32,987 nucleotides of DNA from Nostoc indistinguendum CM1-VF10 (lineage in GTDB: Bacteria; Cyanobacteriota; Cyanobacteriia; Cyanobacteriales; Nostocaceae): NCBI GenBank assembly GCA_019359215.1, contig JAHHHS010000080.1:1-32987 (forward strand), given 5' to 3'. Position numbers and translations under genes: made by a program. Positions 1 through 8,430 of the stretch are shown here, in pieces. Each line of letters begins with the position of its first letter. The first letter of the stretch is position 1. Under the pieces are notes generated by a model. That model made no database searches. It was not told the DNA's origin and saw nothing but the letters and a program-made list of their open reading frames with translations.

Positions 1-90
1 TTTACTTATATTCTGAGTCCAAGAGAGCTTCTCGACACTAGTATTTAAAATTATAAGTATTAAGCAAAATTTTACTGGGATAGGCATTCA

Positions 91-1344
91 TTACAGAGCG
101 ATCGCCAAACTTTTCGGTCTACTGATATTGACTCGGCGAGTCACGCCCTCAATTTTAAACAAAGCAGCAGATTTGTTACCCAACTCTAGCAATCCCTCTA
201 AGGTATTACTCGGAGCAACTGCGATCGCAGTTGGTGGATATACTTGTTCATGGGTAATAGTTGGTTCTGACTCTGGGGCTAATGCCGCACGCAATGGAAC
301 TACTGGTAATGCAGGCAGAGGGTTGGGTGTTTGGCGTACGGTAATGGGTGCAGTTTTTGCAGCTACAGGTTTAAGTTCGGCTCTTACAGCCGAAGCTAAC
401 ATATTGACGGTTACAGGCTTGGCAGCTTGTTGCACTGTATTCAGGACATTTTTCACCACATTAGATTGAGATCCCTGCAATGCACTGGCAACTTGTGGTA
501 AAAGTGTGGGAGTCCCAGGAATTGCTGGCAGGGCATAGCGCATTGGCGACGGCGCTTGATAAACAGGAACGTAGATCCGCTCAACAACGCTTCCAGAACG
601 GTTAGGAGCTGGTGGTGTATTGTTAACTAGAAGTGGTGGTAGATTACCAGTTGTTTGCCCGTTGCCAAGGGCTATTTGGTTAGTCTTTGCCTGAGCGGAA
701 TATCCCGGACTAAAAGATTTTTGATTACTTTTGGCTTCTTGCTTATCTATAACTGCCAGTGCCTGGAGCATATAGTCAACTAACTCTGCCTCAATTTCTG
801 GTTTTACAGGCAACTGTGACTGCGGTTGCGGCACTAAAACAGCTGGCTGGGTCAAGTTGGGATTTACAAGATATATGACTCTAGATTGTACCAGGTAGAC
901 CATACCAGCGATCGCCACGCCTAGAGTTGTTCCTACCATCAGCAGTTTGCCCAAACTCCGACTACTTTTCTGAGGCTTTCTACTAACTCTTTTTACGGTG
1001 GCGCTGTCAAACACAACGGTACTCAAGTGCTTGTGGTTATCTTGAGCAACTGTCGGTAAAATAATCTGCGGGATTGTGACTGTTCCCATAGGCACGTATT
1101 CTGGAGACGAGTGACGTTGAGGTTGGGGGGAAACCCCAGCAACAGACTGGTTGGATTTATTCTGCCTACTGTGCCTAAAGGTTTGAGAAGGCAGATTCCC
1201 ACTAACATCCAGAATGCAGTCGATATCGGCAAAGAGTTCATCCATTAGACCATCAGCATAGTTTTCTATCGACCAAGGCTCGTTGGCGATTAAGTCTTCT
1301 GATGGTTCTGGTACTATGAGACGGGTGCTGGCTTCTTGTAACAT
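91..1344 (-). CDS. Single-span membrane-anchored hypothetical protein, possibly C-terminally truncated
   Basis: This 417-residue protein has an acidic cytoplasmic N-terminus (about residues 1-125), one hydrophobic segment (about 130-155, LLMVGTTLGVAIAGMVYLV) preceded by basic residues, and a long Pro/Ala/Gln-rich outer region. The C-terminal stretch around residues 385-405 (LEGLLELGNKSAALFKIEGV) resembles the end of cyanobacterial single-pass proteins that continue into a small PilP/GspC-like beta domain. Here a stop follows within about 15 residues, in sequence containing a HIP1 site, so the domain appears cut off. That resemblance is recalled, not searched. The ATG has only a weak AGAAAG-like ribosome site upstream. 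Function is unknown; a role as an envelope-spanning accessory protein is inference from topology alone. Confidence 0.8.
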   Translation of the reverse strand: MLQEASTRLIVPEPSEDLIANEPWSIENYADGLMDELFADIDCILDVSGNLPSQTFRHSRQNKSNQSVAGVSPQPQRHSSPEYVPMGTVTIPQIILPTVAQDNHKHLSTVVFDSATVKRVSRKPQKSSRSLGKLLMVGTTLGVAIAGMVYLVQSRVIYLVNPNLTQPAVLVPQPQSQLPVKPEIEAELVDYMLQALAVIDKQEAKSNQKSFSPGYSAQAKTNQIALGNGQTTGNLPPLLVNNTPPAPNRSGSVVERIYVPVYQAPSPMRYALPAIPGTPTLLPQVASALQGSQSNVVKNVLNTVQQAAKPVTVNMLASAVRAELKPVAAKTAPITVRQTPNPLPALPVVPLRAALAPESEPTITHEQVYPPTAIAVAPSNTLEGLLELGNKSAALFKIEGVTRRVNISRPKSLAIAL

Positions 1345-1574
1345 AGACTTTCTGGGTTGTTGCTAGGACGAGGAAACGCCGCGCCTACTGCCTGGGAATT
1401 AGGATTATAGATGAAACATCCAATCCGCCGTCTGATTGAGACAAGCTGGTTGAGCGCTGGTATTAAAGTCAACTTTAATCTGAGGATTGTTAATGATGCC
1501 ATTACTAGTATTCATGTCATCTATGATACCAATCCCCCTCCCTACTACTATACTCAGTCTTTATCAAGCTTGTG

Positions 1575-3497
1575 TTAAGCTAATGCTGGAAACTCCGATT
1601 GGCTATTGCTTCTACGCAATTCTAAATATAATAATAAAGCATTAACATCGGCTGGGTTTACACCACCAATACGTGCAGCTTGACCAAGAGTGAGTGGTTT
1701 TACGTGAGTTAGCTTTTCCCGTGCCTCTTTGGAAAGAGTATCAATTCTTGTGTAATCTAAATCCGCAGGTAACTGGCGATGTGCTTGGCGGGCAATTTGG
1801 TCAATTTGATTTTGTTGCCTAGCGAGATAGCCAGAATACTTGATATCAATTTCTGCGCCTTCTTTCTCGGCGCGGTTGAGGTTGGTGTTTCCTAGTCCGA
1901 ACCTGTCGAGGTCAACATAATGGAATCCCGGACGGCGCAGCAAGTCATTAAGGGTAATTGAACCTTTGATTGCTTGTTGGGTATTAGATGCGATCGCTAT
2001 TCCAATTTCATCGTGTTCTTTGACTCGTGTAGCTTGCAATCTTTGTTTTTCTATGGTAATATTTGCCTGTTTTTGAGTAAATAGATCCCAGCGGCGATCG
2101 TCAATTAAACCAATTTCTCGTCCCAAGGGTGTTAAGCGTTGGTCAGCATTGTCAGAACGCAATATCAATCGGTACTCTGACCTACTGGTAAGCATCCGGT
2201 AAGGTTCGCGTAAATCTTTTGTACATAGGTCATCAACTAGCGTTCCAATGTAACTTTGCTCACGGGCAAAAACAATCATCTCTTGAGAGCGAGCAAATCG
2301 AGCTGCGTTGATTCCCGCTACAAGTCCTTGAGCTGCGGCTTCTTCATAACCTGTAGTGCCGTTAATCTGCCCAGCACAAAATAGTCCGGGAATCTTCTTA
2401 GTCATCAGTGTGGGGTAACACTGAGTTGCTGGTAAATAGTCATATTCCACAGCATACGCTGGACGCAGCATCACACATTTTTCCAAACCGGGGAGAGTTC
2501 GCAACATTTGCAGTTGCAAATTTTCTGGTAATCCTGTGGAAAACCCTTGGATATAAAGTTCGAGTATATCCCGTCCTTCTGGTTCAATAAAAATTTGGTG
2601 GCTTTCCTTATCGGCAAAGCGGACAATTTTATCTTCAATACTGGGACAATAACGCGGTCCTTTCGCTTCCACCCAACCGCCATAAACTGGCGACAGGTGC
2701 AAGTTATCTTGAATTAGGCGATGGGTTTGGGTGGTTGTGCGGGTGATGTAGCAAGGCATCTGTTCCCGTTCTATCCACGCCTCTGGGTCAAAACTAAACC
2801 AGCGTACATCTTCATCTCCTGGCTGGATGAGCATTTTACTATAATCCACCGATCGCTTGTCTACTCTGGCTGGGGTTCCAGTTTTGAGCCTTCCGGTTTC
2901 AAATCCCAGGCGGTTTAAGGTTTGTGTCAATCCTTCAGCCGCAAATTCTCCAGCGCGTCCGGCTGGCATTGATTTATTACCAACCCAAATTTTGCCTCCC
3001 AGGAAGGTGCCAGTTGTCAAGATAACTGCTTTACATTGGAACCCTACACCAAAATAAGTTTCAACGCCGATGACTTCACCGTTAGCACCCAGCACCAAAT
3101 CTATTGCCATGCTTTCGCGGATTGTCAAGTTATCTTGGTTCTCGACAATATTCTTCATCACTGCTGCATATTCGCGCTTATCAGTCTGGGCGCGTAATGC
3201 CCAAACAGCAGGGCCCCGTGAAGAGTTGAGGATACGTTTTTGTAAGTAGGTGCGGTCTGCTACTTTACCAATTTCTCCGCCAAGTGCATCTACCTCATGG
3301 GTCAACTGGGATTTGGCCGGACCACCCACTGCTGGGTTACAAGGTTGCCAAGCGATTTTATCCAAGTTGAGCGTCAATAGCAGGGTACGACAACCGAGGC
3401 GTGCAGAGGCGAGAGCTGCTTCGCAACCGGAGTGACCTGCACCGACGACTATGACATCAAAAGCGTCTTGGAATTCAACGGAATTGTGCATGGTCAT
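1575..3497 (-). CDS. mnmG: tRNA uridine-5-carboxymethylaminomethyl modification enzyme MnmG (GidA)
   Basis: MnmG is an FAD-dependent enzyme that, with the GTPase MnmE, installs the (carboxymethyl)aminomethyl group at C5 of wobble U34 in certain tRNAs. The N-terminal dinucleotide-binding motif (VIVVGAGHSGCEAALASARL) is intact, followed by family blocks such as CNPAVGGPAKSQL and LKTGTPARVD and the C-terminal GGVNPADVNALLLYL segment used for MnmE contact. I chose the ATG at 3497 (MTMHNSVEF), giving 640 residues, the family's usual length. The frame stays open to 3587, but the 30 extra residues look unlike the family. No mnmE is in this window. The neighbours on both sides are separated by 200-400 bp, so it is probably transcribed alone. 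Identification is secure. Confidence 0.97.
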   Translation of the reverse strand: MTMHNSVEFQDAFDVIVVGAGHSGCEAALASARLGCRTLLLTLNLDKIAWQPCNPAVGGPAKSQLTHEVDALGGEIGKVADRTYLQKRILNSSRGPAVWALRAQTDKREYAAVMKNIVENQDNLTIRESMAIDLVLGANGEVIGVETYFGVGFQCKAVILTTGTFLGGKIWVGNKSMPAGRAGEFAAEGLTQTLNRLGFETGRLKTGTPARVDKRSVDYSKMLIQPGDEDVRWFSFDPEAWIEREQMPCYITRTTTQTHRLIQDNLHLSPVYGGWVEAKGPRYCPSIEDKIVRFADKESHQIFIEPEGRDILELYIQGFSTGLPENLQLQMLRTLPGLEKCVMLRPAYAVEYDYLPATQCYPTLMTKKIPGLFCAGQINGTTGYEEAAAQGLVAGINAARFARSQEMIVFAREQSYIGTLVDDLCTKDLREPYRMLTSRSEYRLILRSDNADQRLTPLGREIGLIDDRRWDLFTQKQANITIEKQRLQATRVKEHDEIGIAIASNTQQAIKGSITLNDLLRRPGFHYVDLDRFGLGNTNLNRAEKEGAEIDIKYSGYLARQQNQIDQIARQAHRQLPADLDYTRIDTLSKEAREKLTHVKPLTLGQAARIGGVNPADVNALLLYLELRRSNSQSEFPALA

Positions 3498-3587
3498 ACT
3501 TACAGGATCAACAAGCTTAGAGTTCTTTTCAATTTTAACTGTTCCAGTGGTTTCATGGATGTAACTTTCTGATAAAAAAGTTATCAA

Positions 3588-3894
3588 CTTTACTAGTACT
3601 GAATTAGAGACAAGTTTCTAGTTTTAAACTTGAACAATAAGTCAAAAATTCAATCTTTTTTAATAATTCTGGCATTGTTGCCATTTATTTATTACAGCTA
3701 TTTTTGACATGGTTAGCTATAAAGAAAAGCTGATTTATTACGGTTTTATATTAAATGGGTTGCATAAGCTATATAGAAACATATATCAACCTTATGCATT
3801 ATCTGCTCTTATCTCTATCATTTTTGCTTGCAATTAATCAATAAAAAATTATCTATTGCTTTTATTCTTAAATGCACTAACCAATTATTTAAAA
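3588..3894. other. Divergent intergenic region, mnmG / M15 peptidase
   Basis: About 300 bp without a gene between two diverging genes. It is AT-rich and must hold both promoters. A TTGACA-like hexamer lies at 3704-3709, but I find no well-spaced -10 partner. An 8-bp inverted repeat (TGCATAAG / CTTATGCA, about 3760-3800) flanks AT-rich sequence. Nothing else is recognisable. Confidence 0.4.
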
Positions 3895-4764
3895 ATGAAA
3901 CTACCCATCAGAAATAAAAAAATTATTCCTAGAATTATCAGAAAGGCAACTTTTATTAGTATAGTTATCTTGATGATTTTTATTTTAGTAGCCAGTAATG
4001 AGATTAGCCAACACAAATTAGCTAGAACTGCACAACCATTAAATGGATGCTTGAGTAATGATTTATTAGCTTGTACGGATACCTCTAAAGAGACAATATT
4101 AGAACCATTTATTCCTAACCCAGAATTAAATGAGCAACAGCGTTTTTTATCTGCGATCACTAGGAAGTTACCAGTTCCCCAAACTGGTACTTATGAATAT
4201 ATTATGCTGCGAGCATATGGCGCAGTTTTTGTAAACCCAAATGTCGGAATTAAACTGCCGCCAAAATATATCTTTGCTAATGAACAAGAAACCCAAGAAT
4301 TTCAAGCTACTTTAACAATGGGTCATGTTAATGGCACTAAAGATTGTTATTTACAAAAGCCGGCATCTGATGCTTTAAATAAAGCGCGATCGCTACAAAA
4401 AATACCACTAAAATCTGGTTATGGTTCTGGTGATTGTACTCGCACTTTTAACACGAATTTAAGATTTTGGCATAAATATGCTAACAATCAAGTTTTGGCA
4501 AAAGTTAAACAGGGCAAAGAAACAAAAATTCTCGGTGTGGTTGCCCCTCCTGGAACTTCACAACATCTCTGGGGATTAGCAATTGATTTACGCGTAGGTA
4601 GTAAAGAGCAAAGAAAAGCTCTTAATCAAAATGGCTGGTTTCAAACTGTAGCAAATGATGTCCCACATTGGACTTATGTAGGCTTATCTGAAGAGAATTT
4701 ACCTCTATTTGGTTTTAAGAAACAACTTGTCCGAGACATTACTTATTGGATTACGCCACTTTAA
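3895..4764 (+). CDS. M15 family D-alanyl-D-alanine carboxypeptidase-like protein (VanY type), membrane-anchored
   Basis: Predicted zinc carboxypeptidase acting on peptidoglycan stem peptides or D-Ala-D-Ala dipeptides outside the membrane. The M15 signature is visible: SQHLWGLAIDL gives the H-x-x-G-x-A-x-D zinc motif (His224, Asp231 counted from the ATG at 3895), and VPHWTYVG supplies the third zinc-binding His258. The N-terminus is basic and followed by one hydrophobic helix (about residues 15-37), an anchor or uncleaved signal. I prefer the ATG at 3895. An in-frame TTG at 3856 would only add 13 residues before the basic stretch. The length of 289 residues fits the family. It stands alone, divergent from mnmG. 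The metal ligands support a working enzyme; the exact substrate is inferred. Confidence 0.85.
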   Translation: MKLPIRNKKIIPRIIRKATFISIVILMIFILVASNEISQHKLARTAQPLNGCLSNDLLACTDTSKETILEPFIPNPELNEQQRFLSAITRKLPVPQTGTYEYIMLRAYGAVFVNPNVGIKLPPKYIFANEQETQEFQATLTMGHVNGTKDCYLQKPASDALNKARSLQKIPLKSGYGSGDCTRTFNTNLRFWHKYANNQVLAKVKQGKETKILGVVAPPGTSQHLWGLAIDLRVGSKEQRKALNQNGWFQTVANDVPHWTYVGLSEENLPLFGFKKQLVRDITYWITPL

Positions 4765-4815
4765 TTATTAATATTATTTAACATACAATTAAACGCGCTT
4801 ACCCTGAAAATTGAT

Positions 4816-5028
4816 TTGTTCGGGGCAGTAGCCCTCAATGTTGGATGGCAAGCAAAAGCACTTCTGGAATTTCATTTATCCCACTTTAAAATAGATTGGA
4901 AGCGAAAAGCAGTCTATTGTCCTCAAAGCAAGCGCAGTTGCCGTTGGAAAAATACAAAAGATGCTTATGGAAACTCAGTAATTCGCGCTAGGTTTTGCTC
5001 GAATGATTGTAGATTTTGTCCTACGTAA
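4816..5028 (+). pseudogene. Remnant of an IS1182-type transposase
   Basis: A 71-codon open stretch encodes a segment typical of the middle of IS1182-family DDE transposases: GWQAKALLEFHLSHFKIDW, then AVYCPQSKRSCRW, KDAYGNSVIRARF and the cysteine-rich SNDCRFCPT. In the full enzyme this cysteine block lies in the insertion before the last catalytic acidic residue. The stretch has no proper start and stops right after the CxxC. The next 120 bp to the phoD stop contain only possible degenerate remains. Neither the N-terminal half, the DDE residues nor terminal inverted repeats are present, so this is a dead fragment. The family call rests on recalled motifs; a blastx search would settle it. Confidence 0.65.
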
Positions 5029-5153
5029 CTATGCCCAACAAATCGTGAAATGAAGCAACAATGGCACGTATGGCTTAGTCCAACTGGAAGCGGCATGGCT
5101 TATTATAGTAAATCTGCGGCGAACTTTACACTTGCAGCAATGCCCTTTGCCCC

Positions 5154-6746
5154 CTATACATTTTGGACACCTGGACGACCGTTCTCAACAACAAAGGAAG
5201 CAAAAGTGTATACAGGCGCATCTGGACGACTCACAGTTGTAACAATACGCAGGTCAGTCTGCCAACGCTCATAGTTAAGGTTAACTCGGAAGTAGCCTCG
5301 GCGATCGCCATCAAAGAACTTAATATGAGGGTTTTCTGGAATCTTCGGCCCGTAGTAAGGGCCATAGACATTGGCATCACCATTGCTAGTAATTGAGGGA
5401 GTCACAAACTCTGTAGCAACTGTTGGAGAGTTAGAAGCCTTAAAGTCCAGCTTGAGGTCATTGACAAATGTAGAATGCCAATCTCCAGTAATCACTACTG
5501 GGTTAGAAATCCGCTGGCTGGCAATGTGACTTAAAACACGATTACGTGCAAGGGGATATCCATCCCATGAGTCGTTCCAAAAGATTTCGCCTGGTCCAAT
5601 TTTATGATCTAGCTCTGCCATCAGCACCTGTTGGGCAAGTATGTTCCAACGTGCTTGAGAACGATCAAGACCATCCAGCAGCCAGCGCTCCTGCTGAGAA
5701 CCAAGCATGGTTTTAAATGGATCCAGCGCTGCTAGGCAACGGGGTGTTTCACCGTCACCGCATGGCTGGTCGCTGCGGTACTGGCGGCTATCAAGTACGT
5801 TAAACTCCGCCAGATTACCAAAAGTCAGCCGACGGTAAATCAGCATATCTGGCCCTTGTGGTAGGGAAAATTCCCGCAGTGGCTGATGCTCATAATAAGC
5901 CTGATAAGCAGCAGCACGCCTTTTGAGAAACTTTTTGACCGGATCGTTGTTTTCCGAAATGTCATCGGTATAGTCATTTTCAACTTCGTGGTCGTCCCAG
6001 GTGACTGTAAAGGGAAACAAGGCGTGAGCTTTTTGTAAATCCGGGTCAGTTTTATATAGAGCATATCGAAGGCGGTATTGCTCAAGGGTATTCGTTTCTT
6101 TTCTAAACTCTTCAGGTAAAGAAATGTTGCGTACACCACCTGTGGCAGGGATGCCGTATTCGTAAATATAATCACCCAAGTGAAAAACCAAATCTAAATC
6201 TTCTTCAGCTAGGCGATGATAAGCAGAATAGAAACCATCCTCCCATTTTTGACAAGTAACAAACGCAAAGTTGAGTTGATTCAACCTAGTGCCAATTGCT
6301 GGAGCAGTACGGGTACGGCCAATCGGGCTATCTTCATTACCCACTTTAAACTGATACCAATACCAACGGTTAGACTCTAAACCACGTACATTTACATGAA
6401 CAGAATGCGCTAATTCAGGGGTTGCCAATGCCACGCCGCGTAGCACAACTTGTCTCATGTTTTCATCCAAAGCAACTTGCCAGCGTACTGGCACATTCAC
6501 CTGCGGCATACCGCCACCATTTAAGGGATCTGGAGCCAGCCGCGTCCATAGCACTACACTATCTGGTAAAGGATCGCCAGAAGCAACACCAAGGCTGAAG
6601 GGATAGGCAGAGAATCTTGACAGTGCAACAACTTTATGAGTCCAAAGACTAGCAATAGCGCTTGCGGTCAATGTGCCAGCACCGAGCAGAAAGCGTCGCC
6701 GCTTTGCTGTAGTGGATAGCAAGCCCTGGAAATGTACACGCTCCAT
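5154..6746 (-). CDS. phoD: PhoD-like alkaline phosphatase / phosphodiesterase, Tat-exported
   Basis: PhoD enzymes release phosphate from phosphomono- and diesters outside the cell, using iron and calcium. The protein (530 residues) starts with a twin-arginine signal (KRRRFLLGAG, residues 15-24, followed by an Ala-rich hydrophobic stretch), so folded export is expected. Next come the N-terminal PhoD domain (FSLGVASGDPLPDSVVLWTR) and the metallophosphatase core with HLGDYIYEYG, TWDDHEVENDY and ITGDWHSTFV, which carry the metal-binding Asp, His and Tyr residues. Length and motif order fit PhoD. It lies downstream of, and on the same strand as, two tandem genes with Pho-box-like promoters, which suggests phosphate-starvation control. 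I see no clear Pho box in its own 209-bp upstream gap, so read-through from those promoters is possible. Confidence 0.92.
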   Translation of the reverse strand: MERVHFQGLLSTTAKRRRFLLGAGTLTASAIASLWTHKVVALSRFSAYPFSLGVASGDPLPDSVVLWTRLAPDPLNGGGMPQVNVPVRWQVALDENMRQVVLRGVALATPELAHSVHVNVRGLESNRWYWYQFKVGNEDSPIGRTRTAPAIGTRLNQLNFAFVTCQKWEDGFYSAYHRLAEEDLDLVFHLGDYIYEYGIPATGGVRNISLPEEFRKETNTLEQYRLRYALYKTDPDLQKAHALFPFTVTWDDHEVENDYTDDISENNDPVKKFLKRRAAAYQAYYEHQPLREFSLPQGPDMLIYRRLTFGNLAEFNVLDSRQYRSDQPCGDGETPRCLAALDPFKTMLGSQQERWLLDGLDRSQARWNILAQQVLMAELDHKIGPGEIFWNDSWDGYPLARNRVLSHIASQRISNPVVITGDWHSTFVNDLKLDFKASNSPTVATEFVTPSITSNGDANVYGPYYGPKIPENPHIKFFDGDRRGYFRVNLNYERWQTDLRIVTTVSRPDAPVYTFASFVVENGRPGVQNV

Positions 6747-6896
6747 AAAAGTTCTTGTTGAGATTTTTACAATAAAAGGGAATAAAAAACTTAGATAATA
6801 ACCATCTAGTTGTTAACATTAAAAATAAAAATCCAGTTAGTCTCTACAAAAAGTACAGGTAGTTTGGTAAATACAACTTTTTTATCTTTAACTCCG

Positions 6897-6937
6897 TTCT
6901 TCAACTCTTATAAATTACTTTTACAAGAGTTGAAGAA
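6897..6937 (-). terminator. Hairpin just downstream of the first duplicated gene
   Basis: A perfect 13-bp inverted repeat (TTCTTCAACTCTT / AAGAGTTGAAGAA, 6897-6909 and 6925-6937) with a 15-nt loop begins about 19 nt past the stop codon. There is no clean T-run after it on the minus strand, so it may act as a terminator or as a 3'-end-stabilising hairpin. An identical stem follows the second copy. Confidence 0.5.
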
Positions 6938-6955
6938 AGAGTATCCTAACGACTG

Positions 6956-7915
6956 TTATTCATTAACAATCGTAAAGCCTTCATAATCAATGGCTCCACT
7001 TGCAGCACTTGGTAAAGGGACTGTACCAAGCAAGCGGGCGGTTGCAAAGCCAGCACCATTAGAACCAGCAGCACTACCTAAACCTAGACCTGATGCAGCA
7101 AGTTCATCTTGGTAGCCTGTGATCTCATAGACAGCGCCATTTTCCAGCAAAGCCAACAATCTTTGAGAACCACTGTTAGTAAATGCCAGCCCAGAATCTA
7201 AGTCCACATTTAGAGCTTGCCCTGAAGGAGTTCTCAAAGTAATCGGCGCAGATAGCTCACCAGTGAGCAAATCTACTTTGTAAAGCTGGTTGCCATCTCC
7301 ATCACCAGCGGTGAAATCGCTAGCAAGAGCGCGAGTTCTACCAGGATTGAGATTGTCGATAGCTAATCCATCGGCATGTTTTCCAGGGTTAGTAGGTTGA
7401 GTTCCTTGCCTTTGTGCAGCAGTAGTAGGTGCGCCAAAGCCGTCTACAAGGCTAATAGTTCCAGGGTTAGCTGTAGTAATTTTATAAAGAGAGCTTCCTA
7501 CTGGCGTCTCAGCATCCCCTGAAATGTTGTATAAAACAATTGGTTGACCAGGTGCTGAATAGTCACGTCCAAAGTCAGCACCTGAGTCAAACCCAAAACG
7601 ACGTAGGTCAGATGGTGTAGGTGTTGGTGACGCACTAGCTGGAGCAAAAGGCTGATCTACATTATTTACCCGAATAACAGCACCAGGTGTTAAATTAGGA
7701 CCACGCGCTTCGTTAACCGCACTTGCCCTTCCGGTAATGGGGTTAGTTCCCAAACCTTCTAGTTCTGCGTTATTAATATTCGCACCAGTGATTTCGCCTA
7801 CTTTTTGGGGAGTACTATTAGGGGAGCTTATGGGAAAGCGGTAAACTGCGAATTGTTCTCCACCCTGGTTAGGATTGATATCCGCATCTCCAATGGTATA
7901 GCCGTAAAGAACCAT
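6956..7915 (-). CDS. Unrecognised protein of the duplicated Pho-box pair, copy 1
   Basis: A 319-residue protein of unknown function, about 85 percent identical by eye to its neighbour at 8431-9405. The start is fixed by a strong ribosome site: AAGGAG sits about 9 nt before the ATG at 7915 (MVLYGYTIGDADINP). The in-frame extension to 8017 lies in the leader. There is no signal peptide or membrane segment. Composition is Gly/Ala/Ser/Thr-rich and beta-rich looking, with motifs such as LEGLGTNPITGRASAVNEAR, GLAIDNLNPGRTRALASDF and a C-terminal YEGFTIVNE. The LEGL...NE pattern recalls propeller-like or 'esterase-like activity of phytase' proteins, but this is only a weak resemblance. A promoter with Pho-box repeats upstream and phoD downstream suggest a phosphate-starvation role. 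Confidence 0.85.
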   Translation of the reverse strand: MVLYGYTIGDADINPNQGGEQFAVYRFPISSPNSTPQKVGEITGANINNAELEGLGTNPITGRASAVNEARGPNLTPGAVIRVNNVDQPFAPASASPTPTPSDLRRFGFDSGADFGRDYSAPGQPIVLYNISGDAETPVGSSLYKITTANPGTISLVDGFGAPTTAAQRQGTQPTNPGKHADGLAIDNLNPGRTRALASDFTAGDGDGNQLYKVDLLTGELSAPITLRTPSGQALNVDLDSGLAFTNSGSQRLLALLENGAVYEITGYQDELAASGLGLGSAAGSNGAGFATARLLGTVPLPSAASGAIDYEGFTIVNE

Positions 7916-8176
7916 GAGAATTTTCTCCTTGTTGAAACCTGTTAAACTTTTGGGAACATTCCAAATATGCAGCATTGCAAATGTGCAAATTGCTATCTGA
8001 CTATGTTGGCGGTACAAATATCAAAACTACATTTAGTTACATTTAAATAAAGGCATTTTTTGGAAACTGATTATTTCCAAGTCGGATTAAATGAACGAAG
8101 AATTAAGCGTATTTGATTTACCCATTAAAAGTCAGATTTTAAGGTTAATAACTGTATTTGGAGTTATCTTAATAAG

Positions 8177-8242
8177 ACTATATTTTACTAATATTAAGAA
8201 ACAATTTTTTAATTGTTAAGCTTTGATAGCATTTAGGTTAAA
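8177..8242 (-). promoter_or_regulatory. Pho-box-like promoter of duplicated gene copy 1
   Basis: On the minus strand, three 8-bp repeats TTTAACCT (8235-8242), CTTAACAA (8213-8220) and CTTAATAT (8191-8198) lie exactly 22 bp apart, with weaker half-sites between them at 11-bp phase. A -10-like TATAGT (8177-8182) follows after an 8-bp gap. This matches the known cyanobacterial Pho box, tandem PyTTAAPyPy(T/A) octamers separated by 3 bp and bound by the PhoB/SphR response regulator. The same layout with the same spacing is present at copy 2, which supports function. The transcript leader would be about 260 nt. Confidence 0.7.
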
Positions 8243-8369
8243 ATTTAATATTTACTGAGTATTTTCACTCGCTGAGATGCTTCTTCTATCGTTTCAATAA
8301 AAGAAGTATTACTCGACTTTTTTAATAGCAAGTAGTTTGGTAAATACAACTTTTTTATCTTTAGCTCCG

Positions 8370-8412
8370 TTCTTCAACTCTTATAAAAACTACTTTTACA
8401 AGAGTTGAAGAA
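8370..8412 (-). terminator. Hairpin just downstream of the second duplicated gene
   Basis: The same 13-bp perfect stem as at 6897-6937 (arms 8370-8382 and 8400-8412), with a 17-nt loop, starting about 18 nt after the stop of copy 2. Because it sits between the two copies, it may separate their transcripts. Confidence 0.5.
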
Positions 8413-8430
8413 AGAGTATCCTAACGACTG

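Larger units (their letters stand above)
6859..8310. repeat. Tandem segmental duplication, unit 1
   Basis: From about 6859 (starting GTAGTTTGGTAAATACAAC) to about 8310, this unit is repeated with high similarity at 8332-9990. The unit includes the downstream hairpin, the whole coding sequence, the leader and the Pho-box promoter. The copies differ by scattered substitutions, a few codon indels and one large indel in the leader. The ends are placed by eye. Confidence 0.85.

Noticed and set aside
128..469. Plus-strand frame inside the first gene
   Set aside because: Antisense shadow of the Pro/Ala-rich coding region; no start signal.
1314..1502. 62-residue minus-strand frame between the first gene and mnmG
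   Set aside because: Overlaps the start of the 417-residue gene in another frame and has no ribosome site or protein-like pattern.
3704..3732. TTGACA-based promoter for the M15 peptidase
   Set aside because: No acceptable -10 hexamer at 16-19 bp spacing.
5840..6175. 111-residue minus-strand frame inside phoD
   Set aside because: Alternative frame of a secure gene.
6747..6858. Pho box directly upstream of phoD
   Set aside because: A single TGTTAACA-like site is present, but no second octamer at 11- or 22-bp spacing and no well-placed -10.
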